From the NCBI GenBank assembly GCA_002336105.1, contig DDEQ01000044.1, forward strand, positions 6,894 to 70,893: a stretch of 64,000 nt of DNA. Direction: 5' to 3'. The stretch comes from Chthonomonas sp. UBA1950 (GTDB lineage: Bacteria > Armatimonadota > Fimbriimonadia > Fimbriimonadales > Fimbriimonadaceae). The translations under genes were made by a program, and so were the position numbers. Shown here in pieces: positions 39,766 through 47,074 of the stretch. The stretch's first letter is position 1; every line of letters begins with the position of its first letter. The notes beneath the pieces were generated by a model. The model did no database searches, was not told the DNA's origin, and saw only the letters and a list, made by a program, of their open reading frames with translations.

Positions 39766-42363
39766 CTAGCCGCTTGAACCAGTTCGTATCCTTTCGATAA
39801 AGCCGGGGTCATCCATTCTAACGTTAGGCCTTAGTCTTCTCTTCTTGAACCCAGGATCGTTCGGATCAAGGGTAGCTTCAGGGATAAAGATTTTCGGATC
39901 GGCGGGAACAGCAACGTACGGTGTGAAGTCGGGCTTGTTTTGTAGCATGTCCCACAGCGGAGCCGCAACTGCGTCAAACATGTTGTTTGGCCCTAAGCCA
40001 AAGTTTTCGTAAATGGTGCGGATCACGCTCATGATGCTGGTGTGAACGTGCGATACGTAGCTCTTTTTGGCGTAGGGGCTGATGCAGAGAACGAAGCTTC
40101 GATGTCGATCGACGTGGTCGTTATCGCCTCCTGAGTCATCTTGCGTTACAAAGATGGCCATGTTCTTCCACTCTGGCGTATGCGAGAGATACTCGACGAT
40201 GCGTCCGAGCGCCAGATCGTTATCGGCCAAGAAGGAGGAGAAGTAAGGGTATCCGTCTTTCGGTCTCGCTCCGGTACCGTGGTCGTTGCAGATGGCGATA
40301 TTGATGAAAGGTGGAAGCGACTTTCCTTTATCACGGAAAGTCTTTTTGATGTCATCAAAAAACCAATCGGCACGAGCGATATCCGGGATGTTCATGTTGA
40401 ATATTGGATACTCGAAGCAAGTGCGATCATAAAGCACTTTGGGCATTGGGTAGTTCGCTACCTCGTTTGCACCGGTTCGGCTGTTAGCGGGTCCCTCGTC
40501 AACTTCGGGGAACTCAAACCCTTCGCCGTAGTTACGAAACTCGATTCCGCCTCGGTTCAGATGTTCCCAGAGTGAACCGTTTTCAAGATAGTCTTCCGGA
40601 ATTTGCGATCCGTTTGAACCGAAGCTAACGAGCCTTCCCTTAGCGTCGTTTGATCGTCGGAAACCCCACCCAGCGTAAAAAAGTCGGGTTGTCCAAAGGG
40701 ATGGGTAGACGCCAACCAGCCACCTGTGACCGTCGCCGCTAGCTTGCGGTTCCATGTAGAAGTTGTCGCTGATCGCAAACTGTTCTGCCAGCTTAATGTG
40801 GTTTGGCATGACCGACGCTCGTTCTGCCTTTCCTTTTTCTCGAATCCAACCGTTTAAGCCAAATTCAGCGTACGCCGGCTGACCATTACCCTTTGCAAGG
40901 GCGCCAAAGATGCCGTCGTAGGTGTGGTTCTCCTTTGTGATGAAAACGATATGCTTGATCGGTGGATGCACAACGGGTGTAGCGACCATTGCGACCAAAC
41001 CATTATTGATGCGAACCTGTTTCGACTGCGCAACAAGGTCTACCGTACTTGGTGTGACTCGTGCGATCATGCCAGGCATTGCAGATAGTCCGTAGCGCTC
41101 ATCGGTTTGTGGACGTGGGTCCAGCTCGCCTTGTGGGCCGCGACCGAGGCCCTTCTGAGTTCCTACGAACAACTGACCATTGGCAAAAACCACGCTGTTG
41201 GGGAACCAGCCGGTAGGAAAGTGTCCCAACACCTTGTTGGTCTTTTGGTCGATGACCGCGACAGCGTTTACTCCGCTTTCACAGACGAATAATTTGCCCT
41301 TGCCATCGGTAGCCAATGCCGAAGGAATGATGCCTCGAAGCTTACTCGCTTGAGAGGAAACTTCCAACTTGATCTGCTTGGTTAACGCGAGAGTCTTGCT
41401 GTCGAAAATTGAAATCGTATCGCTATTCGCGTTTGAAACGTAGAGGGATTTGCCAGAAAGGAGCAAAGCGTTTGGAGCACTACCCCCGACCGCTTTTCCA
41501 CCGTCAGAAATCGCGTGAATGAGCAAGCCGCTCTTCATTGACTTGATCAGCTTCGGGTTAGCCGATGATAGGTCGTACATAAAGACCGACTGCGAATCGG
41601 GCACTCTTGGGTCGCCAAGACCGGGAACCTTACGGCCCTCTGCTTCAACGCCTTCTGTGGCTTCCTTCGAAGGGAACCCAAAAGCGGGATGGGTAAGCCC
41701 TCTTGAGTTTCCTTTCCCTTCTGCGGGTTTCGGAATCAGGGAGTAATCGAATAAGCCGATATTGGCGACATAGGCACGTGTGCCATCCGAATTAACCGCA
41801 AGCGCGTAAGGTTGTCGACCTGCCTTTGTTCTTGTAACGACTTTGAGGCTCGTTAGGTCAATCGTGATCAAATCTTGGTTGGCGACGTCGAGCGCTAGGG
41901 CTTTGCTATTCGAGAGGCAGACGATATCGACAGCGTAGCTATCTTTTTTCTTCTCGTCATTCAGCTTTATCGTCGCGGCGTGTTCAAAGGTTTTGCCATC
42001 TCGAACACTGATCTCGCCATCGTCACCTTCGCTAACGAGCAGTTTCGAACCGTCTGGCGTAAATGCCGCAGCCGGAGCTGATTCCTTCATCGAAATGAAC
42101 TTGCCTGTTCGCTCCTTTGTGTCAACCGGAATAACAGAAAACCCGCCGTCATGAAATGCAAGAATCTGCTTTCCATCAGGAGAGGCGATGACCTTCCAAA
42201 GATCCGAGCCTGTGTAAATGCGGTCACCCACAGGAGTCAGATAGCGACCGTTGGGCAGGATTGTCGTGCCTCCCGCGATCACTCGCGCCGGCTGATTTCC
42301 CGCAGGCACCAAAAATGGCGAAGATGAATTGGAAAGCAGTAAAAGACCGCAGAGCAAGGTCAT
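39766..42363 (-). CDS. Bifunctional YncE-like beta-propeller / phosphoesterase protein
   Basis: The 865-residue protein has a short signal-like N-terminus. The first half (about 50-440) is a beta-propeller of YVTN/YncE type with repeated blades such as SPDGKQILAFHDGGF, TPDGSKLLVSEGDDG and NSDGTRAYVANIG. The second half, from about residue 468, is a PF04185 phosphoesterase like acid phosphatase or phospholipase C: IKHIVFITKENHTYDGIFG (metal-binding Glu-Asn-His), CNDHGTG, and later FVTQDDSGGDNDHVDRHRS. It probably acts in the periplasm or outside the cell, perhaps releasing phosphate; the pst genes lie nearby but on a separate transcript. Confidence 0.88.
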   Translation of the reverse strand: MTLLCGLLLLSNSSSPFLVPAGNQPARVIAGGTTILPNGRYLTPVGDRIYTGSDLWKVIASPDGKQILAFHDGGFSVIPVDTKERTGKFISMKESAPAAAFTPDGSKLLVSEGDDGEISVRDGKTFEHAATIKLNDEKKKDSYAVDIVCLSNSKALALDVANQDLITIDLTSLKVVTRTKAGRQPYALAVNSDGTRAYVANIGLFDYSLIPKPAEGKGNSRGLTHPAFGFPSKEATEGVEAEGRKVPGLGDPRVPDSQSVFMYDLSSANPKLIKSMKSGLLIHAISDGGKAVGGSAPNALLLSGKSLYVSNANSDTISIFDSKTLALTKQIKLEVSSQASKLRGIIPSALATDGKGKLFVCESGVNAVAVIDQKTNKVLGHFPTGWFPNSVVFANGQLFVGTQKGLGRGPQGELDPRPQTDERYGLSAMPGMIARVTPSTVDLVAQSKQVRINNGLVAMVATPVVHPPIKHIVFITKENHTYDGIFGALAKGNGQPAYAEFGLNGWIREKGKAERASVMPNHIKLAEQFAISDNFYMEPQASGDGHRWLVGVYPSLWTTRLFYAGWGFRRSNDAKGRLVSFGSNGSQIPEDYLENGSLWEHLNRGGIEFRNYGEGFEFPEVDEGPANSRTGANEVANYPMPKVLYDRTCFEYPIFNMNIPDIARADWFFDDIKKTFRDKGKSLPPFINIAICNDHGTGARPKDGYPYFSSFLADNDLALGRIVEYLSHTPEWKNMAIFVTQDDSGGDNDHVDRHRSFVLCISPYAKKSYVSHVHTSIMSVIRTIYENFGLGPNNMFDAVAAPLWDMLQNKPDFTPYVAVPADPKIFIPEATLDPNDPGFKKRRLRPNVRMDDPGFIERIRTGSSG

Positions 42364-42383
42364 GGCAATAGTCTGACTCCTTA

Positions 42384-42449
42384 TTGTTAACGCGATGTTA
42401 CATCTTGTTCAGATTCAATTCATGTAGACTGATATCTGTTCTTGTTAAC
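42384..42449. promoter_or_regulatory. Two TTGTTAAC sites in the divergent promoter region
   Basis: TTGTTAAC occurs at 42384-42391 and 42442-42449, between the phosphoesterase gene and the Cys-rich protein gene. Each contains the palindrome GTTAAC. They may be operator half-sites for a shared regulator, or chance. Spacing is 58 bases, about 5.5 helical turns. Confidence 0.25.
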
Positions 42450-42477
42450 ATGCATTTGGAATTTGAGAGGGGGCATT

Positions 42478-42873
42478 TTGGTCAGCACGGCTTTGGGCTT
42501 GCTGCTTACAATGACGTTTTTTCAAATTCCAGTAACGCCAAAAGGTGTCCATTGCCCGACTGCTGTAGTTCAAGTTGTGAGTGAAAATCACACGGTCACA
42601 GATTGCTGTGGAAGAACGATCTCCGTCATCGAACATCGCAAACCAAAACTCGGTGAAGCCGAGTTCATGCAATGTCGATGTGCTGAGCGGAAAGAAGGCA
42701 AGGCTCACTTTGAGTGCATGCAGAGTTTTACGGAACTTTGTTTATGGCTACCAGAGGCTGTTCAGATAGCTTTTTGCTGTCAACCGGCGGTCTGGTCTAG
42801 CCATTTTTGGAGCGATTCCTTCCACCTACTGATCTTACAGGAGCCCCCGACTCCGCCTCCGTCTATGTGTTGA
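42478..42873 (+). CDS. Small cysteine-rich exported protein
   Basis: The 131-residue protein probably starts at TTG 42478, after GAGAGGGGG (42465-42473), rather than at TTG 42442. It has a hydrophobic N-terminal segment (ALGLLLTMTFFQIPV) that may be a signal peptide, then a region with about ten Cys: C-P-T, D-C-C-G-R-T, Q-C-R-C, F-E-C, L-C and F-C-C. The final Cys follows a Pro-rich stretch. Metal or redox binding is likely from composition, but no family was recognised. The next gene, 69 bases downstream on the same strand, is a CPCC redoxin, so the two may work together. Confidence 0.6.
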   Translation: MVSTALGLLLTMTFFQIPVTPKGVHCPTAVVQVVSENHTVTDCCGRTISVIEHRKPKLGEAEFMQCRCAERKEGKAHFECMQSFTELCLWLPEAVQIAFCCQPAVWSSHFWSDSFHLLILQEPPTPPPSMC

Positions 42874-42942
42874 ACCTACTGAATTTCGAGTCTGGCTGCG
42901 CGAGTTTTTCGTGTAGCCCCCGGTTTCAATGCTTAACACATT

Positions 42943-43593
42943 ATGAGATTACACATCATCACGACCATCATGGTCGCTATCGCAGTCGGCGCTGCAACTG
43001 CTCAAGAAAACCATGAGCACACTTTGGATGCGAACGGAAAACAAGCCGGACATGTCACCGCGAAGGCAGACATCGCCAAGGCAAAGAGCCTCGATGGAAA
43101 GAACGCTCCTTCGTTCAGCACGGTCAATTGGGAAGGGAAACCTGTTTCGTTGAAACAGCTCCTGCAAAAGCCGACTGTCTTGGTTTTCATCGAAAAAGGG
43201 TGTCCCTGCTGCAAGAGCGGTCGACCCTACATCGACCGAGTCCAGAACCGATACGGAGACGTTGCCAATGTTGTCGGAGTCGTTTATGGCGATGTTAAGG
43301 ATGCGGCTGCCTGGAAGAAGACCGCTGGACCGCAGTTTCAAGTTATCGCGGATCCAAAAGGGAAGATCGCTGCTTCCTTCGGCGCGAAATCCGCTTTGGC
43401 GACCCGGTTAATCGACAAGAAAGGGAAGATTAAGTTGAGTTATGCTGGATACTCGGCATCGATGCTTCGCGAGTTGACGGCGACGATTGCCAAGCTAAGC
43501 GGCATCGCAGATAGGAAGATGGAGACTCGTCCCGCACCAGCGGCAATCACTTCAGGTTGTGAACTGGGTATGGAAGAAAAGGCCGGAAATTAA
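42943..43593 (+). CDS. Exported thioredoxin-like (redoxin/AhpC-TSA) protein
   Basis: The 216-residue protein has a signal peptide (cut near ATAQ, residue 21), a His/Glu-rich short linker (ENHEHTL) and a thioredoxin fold of the AhpC/TSA-Redoxin kind: APSFSTVNWEGKPVSLKQLL, then TVLVFIEKGCPCCKSGRPYI. The active-site loop reads C-P-C-C. Later, VIADPKGKIAASFGAKSALATRLIDKKGKI gives the usual cis-Pro-less segment with an A-T-R-L-I-D strand. It likely works in the periplasm in thiol redox or metal handling. It follows the Cys-rich protein gene. Confidence 0.85.
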   Translation: MRLHIITTIMVAIAVGAATAQENHEHTLDANGKQAGHVTAKADIAKAKSLDGKNAPSFSTVNWEGKPVSLKQLLQKPTVLVFIEKGCPCCKSGRPYIDRVQNRYGDVANVVGVVYGDVKDAAAWKKTAGPQFQVIADPKGKIAASFGAKSALATRLIDKKGKIKLSYAGYSASMLRELTATIAKLSGIADRKMETRPAPAAITSGCELGMEEKAGN

Positions 43594-43601
43594 TCCGTTT
43601 A

Positions 43602-44159
43602 CTATCCGTTCTCAGGTTCGCTTGAACTTGAGGACGGATCGGATAGCATCGCCTCAAACGCGACGATAGCGGCGGCTACATGAACATTCAGTGATCGGCC
43701 TTTTCCTGCCATTGGAATCAGGACGGCGCCATCACAAAATCGAAGAACCTTATCGTAAACTCCGTTTACTTCGTTGCCCAGAACTATGCAAGTTTTCTCT
43801 GGATAATTGTATTCTTTGTAATGGACTGCACCCTCTGCTATTTCCACAGCAACAAGGTGATATCCCTCAGATCGGAGTTGTTGGGCAGCCTCTTCGTATC
43901 TTTCGATTTGTCGCCACTTTACCCTTCGATGATTGCCAAGCGAGGTCACGCTGATTTGTGGATCAGGCGGAACCGGGGTTCTACCCGAACAGATGATTTC
44001 CGTGGCGCCGCAGGCATCGGCGACCCTGAACATTCCTCCAACGTTATAAGCGTCAGTCCAATCTTGCAAAAGGATCGCTAACTGAATGTCAGGCTTAAAG
44101 GCAGAGGCAAGTTCCTTTTTGAGTTGTCTTACGCCGGTTTTTGATCGGATCGTCTTCAC
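43602..44159 (-). CDS. SpoU/TrmH-family RNA methyltransferase
   Basis: Proteins of this family add a methyl group from S-adenosylmethionine to ribose 2'-OH in tRNA or rRNA. The 185-residue protein has the three SpoU motifs: motif 1 DAYNVGGMFRVADACG, motif 2 CIVLGNEVNGV and motif 3 IPMAGKGRSLNVHVAAAI with the deep trefoil knot. In place of the usual N-terminal substrate domain there is only a short basic part. The C-terminus is a Ser/Glu tail. Its ATG overlaps the pstA stop (44156-44159), so it is the last gene of the pst transcript, in the position pstB often takes. Confidence 0.9.
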   Translation of the reverse strand: MKTIRSKTGVRQLKKELASAFKPDIQLAILLQDWTDAYNVGGMFRVADACGATEIICSGRTPVPPDPQISVTSLGNHRRVKWRQIERYEEAAQQLRSEGYHLVAVEIAEGAVHYKEYNYPEKTCIVLGNEVNGVYDKVLRFCDGAVLIPMAGKGRSLNVHVAAAIVAFEAMLSDPSSSSSEPENG

Positions 44160-45025
44160 TTCGACAACCTAGCCTTCTGCCGGTTGCGTATGATGATCGC
44201 CACCGAATTCATCAGAAGCACACCTGCCATCAATACGAGAATAGCGGCTGCCGATGCGCGATGAAACTCTGCTTCGGGCTGTTGAGCCCAGTTGAATATC
44301 TGCAAAGGAAGAACAGTGTACTTGTCAGTGACCTTGTTGGGCACGTAAAAGGTAGTCGCTGAAGCCCCCACGACTATAAGCGGCGCGGTTTCCCCAATTG
44401 CGCGACTAAGAGATAAAATGATGCCAGTAAGAATACCGGGTGAAGCAGCAGGAAGGACCTGAAAGATGATTGTTTGCCACTTAGTGGCCCCAAGACCGAT
44501 GGATGCCTCTCGATAAGAATTAGGGACCGACTTTAGAGCTTCTCTCGTCACGATGATAATCGTTGGCAAAACGAGAGTGGTCATCGTCAATGCACCGGTC
44601 AAAATCGATCCTGCAAACATAAACCAATGCCAAAAGAGAGCCCGTCCAAGTAGCCCATAAACGATGGAAGGAACACTCGATAGGTTTGCGATGTTTAGGT
44701 GTATGAATTGTTTGAACTTGTTGTCTTTACGACTAAACTCGTCGAGATAGACTGCGGCGCTCACTCCAATCGGAATCGCGATACAAGCGGTGAGACCGAT
44801 GACGAAGGTCGTTCCGACAATGGCTGACCAAATACCAGTTTGTTTTGGACGCGAAGACAATTTTCCGGTAATGAATTCCCAAGAAACTCGGTCGATGCCG
44901 TCAGCTGTGATCTTCACGAGGACGATCAAAAGGAGTGACACTGTAAAAGCTGCGGCGCAAAAAGCAAGGATAGAAAGTGACTGGTTGAGCAGTCGTCGGC
45001 GCAAGGATAGCTGTTCCAGAAACAC
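44156..45025 (-). CDS. pstA: Phosphate ABC transporter permease PstA
   Basis: PstA and PstC form the membrane channel of the high-affinity phosphate uptake system. The 289-residue protein has about six membrane helices and the permease (EAA-loop) segment NSYREASIGLGATKWQTIIFQ with VLPAASPGILTGIILSLSRA, where the ATPase PstB docks. Motifs such as AVYLDEFSR and SVPSIVYGLLG are typical of PstA. The start is GTG at 45025, which shares one base with the pstC stop. Gene order on this strand is pstS-pstC-pstA-SpoU methyltransferase, with no pstB. Confidence 0.95.
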   Translation of the reverse strand: MFLEQLSLRRRLLNQSLSILAFCAAAFTVSLLLIVLVKITADGIDRVSWEFITGKLSSRPKQTGIWSAIVGTTFVIGLTACIAIPIGVSAAVYLDEFSRKDNKFKQFIHLNIANLSSVPSIVYGLLGRALFWHWFMFAGSILTGALTMTTLVLPTIIIVTREALKSVPNSYREASIGLGATKWQTIIFQVLPAASPGILTGIILSLSRAIGETAPLIVVGASATTFYVPNKVTDKYTVLPLQIFNWAQQPEAEFHRASAAAILVLMAGVLLMNSVAIIIRNRQKARLSK

Positions 45026-45948
45026 TATGGAAGCGACCTCCTGAATCGTTGAACAACTTTGTTTGCCAAGACGTTCATGGCCATTGTCATCGCAAACAGA
45101 GCCACCCCGACTGCAAAAACGGATTCGTAGGAACGAGTGCCAACTGCGATGTCACCTTGAGCAGTGGACACAATATAGGTTGTCATCGTTTCCATGCTCT
45201 TAGCTGGATTCAGACTCATAATTGGATTTGAGCCAACAGCCAAAGTGACCGCCATTGTTTCACCCAATGCCCTTGATAAAGCAAGGATAAACGACGCCAT
45301 GATGCCCGAAAGGGCCGCAGGGAGAACAATTTTTATGGTTACTTCGGCCTTTGTGGCCCCAAGGCCATAGGCAGCGTCGCGGAGCGTGTTCGGGACAGCA
45401 CTAATCGCATCTTCGCACAAAGAGGAGACAATCGGCAGAATCATGATCGCTACAACGATTGCGCCGCTTGCTGCGTTATTGGCTTGGAACTCCGGACTCA
45501 GCTTCTGTAACAAGGGAGTCACCATATAGAGTCCTAAGTATCCGTACACTACGGTCGGAACACCAGCCAATAGCTCCATACAGGGTTTGAGGAATGACTT
45601 CACGCCTGACCGTGCATATTCACTGAGATAGATAGCGCTCAACAATCCAACGGGAATCGCGATCAATCCGGCACCGATCGTAATAACAAACGTGCCCATG
45701 ACCAACGGCAACACGCCAAACAGTGGTGGACTTGCCGCTGGTCTCCATTCAGTGCCAAAAAGAAAAGATCCAATAGGCACAGCTTTGAAGAAAGGGATTG
45801 ATTCGCCAAGCAAGATCGCGACAATGCCGAAGGTCGTGACGACAGACATGAACGCGCACAAAAACGCGAACCACCGAATAGTCCCTTCACTTAATAATCG
45901 CCAATATGTCCGGATCTTTCGATCTGGGCGAAGCGGCAAGTCCGACAT
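45025..45948 (-). CDS. pstC: Phosphate ABC transporter permease PstC
   Basis: PstC is the other membrane half of the phosphate transporter. The 307-residue protein has six to seven membrane helices. Diagnostic stretches are PAASPPLFGVLPLVMGTFVI, LLAGVPTVVYGYLGLYMV and the ATPase-docking loop LRDAAYGLGATKAEVTIKIVLP. Its start is ATG at 45948, just five bases after the pstS stop. It overlaps pstA by one base, indicating a tight operon. Confidence 0.95.
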   Translation of the reverse strand: MSDLPLRPDRKIRTYWRLLSEGTIRWFAFLCAFMSVVTTFGIVAILLGESIPFFKAVPIGSFLFGTEWRPAASPPLFGVLPLVMGTFVITIGAGLIAIPVGLLSAIYLSEYARSGVKSFLKPCMELLAGVPTVVYGYLGLYMVTPLLQKLSPEFQANNAASGAIVVAIMILPIVSSLCEDAISAVPNTLRDAAYGLGATKAEVTIKIVLPAALSGIMASFILALSRALGETMAVTLAVGSNPIMSLNPAKSMETMTTYIVSTAQGDIAVGTRSYESVFAVGVALFAMTMAMNVLANKVVQRFRRSLP

Positions 45949-45953
45949 TGGAC

Positions 45954-47000
45954 CTATTTTGATTCAGATTCCTTCTTCAGAACATCGGAAATCGCCAATC
46001 CAGGTTGCACGCCTTGAAAAACCGTTCCAGTTTTTCTCGCCGAGATACGGTCCTTAATGGTTTTGATAGCATCATCAGGCAAGGTGACGTAGCCTGCTTC
46101 GACGATGTCTGCTTGCCCTTTTTCGCTGAACAGGAAGTCAAGGAATTTTTGAATGGCGGGGTCCGAGTCTAGCGCTTTTTTATTGATATACAAAAACAGC
46201 GGACGACTTAGCAAGCCATATCTGCCATCCTGAACAGTCGTATCTGACGGCACAACTCCGCCCTTACCAAGATCAATCGGAACTACTTTGAGTTTCTCTT
46301 TATTATTGATGTAGTAGTTCAAGCCAACGTAGCCGATGCCGTTCTTGTCGGATGCAACTGCGTTTACAATGACGTTATAATCCTGGTTCGCTTGGTAGTC
46401 CTTACGGATATCCCCAACCTTTGAATTAACCGCATCGGTAAAGTACTCATAAGTTCCGTGAATTTCGCTGGGTCCATAGAAGTTGATCGATTGGGCAGGC
46501 CAATTTGGACGAACATCAGACCAGGTCTTCACTTTGCTTACGCTTGACCACATCTTCTGAAGTTCTTTCGGCGTGAGTTTGTCGACAAATGAATTTGAAT
46601 GAGCGAGGATAACGCAGACTCCGTCGTAAGCGATGGGAACCTCGATAAACTCGACATGTTCTTTTTTCAGTGCTTCGAGTTCCTTTGGCTGGATTGGGCG
46701 AGAAGCTGTGGCAATCTGAACATCGCCACGACTGAATTTTTGCATGCCGGGGCCAGTTCCCGACTTGTTCACGTCCACCTTAAGACCGCTGTTTTCAGCT
46801 CCGAAATCTTCGCCGAGCTTATTCACGATAGGGAAAACGGTACTGCTACCATCAATCGAAAATCCGTCGTGAGCAGCTCCGTGCATGGCAGAAGATTCGC
46901 CGCTGCCGCATCCAACAACCGCAAGCCCAAGAACCCCGGCAAGAAATGCCATGGAGAATCTCAGGTCGAGAATTCGTTTTACTTGGCTAATGCTACTCAT
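45954..47000 (-). CDS. pstS: Phosphate-binding lipoprotein PstS
   Basis: PstS is the periplasmic phosphate receptor of the Pst uptake system. The 348-residue protein has a lipoprotein signal with lipobox L-A-V-V-G-C (Cys31), suggesting it is membrane tethered. The mature part has the phosphate-site motifs IDGSSTVFPI, KSGTGPGMQKFSRGDVQIATASRP and, later, INFYGPSEIHGTYEYF and GIGYVGLNYY. In a usual PstS the second loop reads S-G-S-G-T, so E-I-H-G-T is a minor variation. It is the first gene of the minus-strand pst run; a divergent promoter region of about 75 bases separates it from priA. Confidence 0.95.
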   Translation of the reverse strand: MSSISQVKRILDLRFSMAFLAGVLGLAVVGCGSGESSAMHGAAHDGFSIDGSSTVFPIVNKLGEDFGAENSGLKVDVNKSGTGPGMQKFSRGDVQIATASRPIQPKELEALKKEHVEFIEVPIAYDGVCVILAHSNSFVDKLTPKELQKMWSSVSKVKTWSDVRPNWPAQSINFYGPSEIHGTYEYFTDAVNSKVGDIRKDYQANQDYNVIVNAVASDKNGIGYVGLNYYINNKEKLKVVPIDLGKGGVVPSDTTVQDGRYGLLSRPLFLYINKKALDSDPAIQKFLDFLFSEKGQADIVEAGYVTLPDDAIKTIKDRISARKTGTVFQGVQPGLAISDVLKKESESK

Positions 47001-47074
47001 TTCAGGGCAGGTTACTGAACCCCTGTTAAGACGGGATTAACAGAATCTGTACCAGAATCGGATAACCTCTTGTT

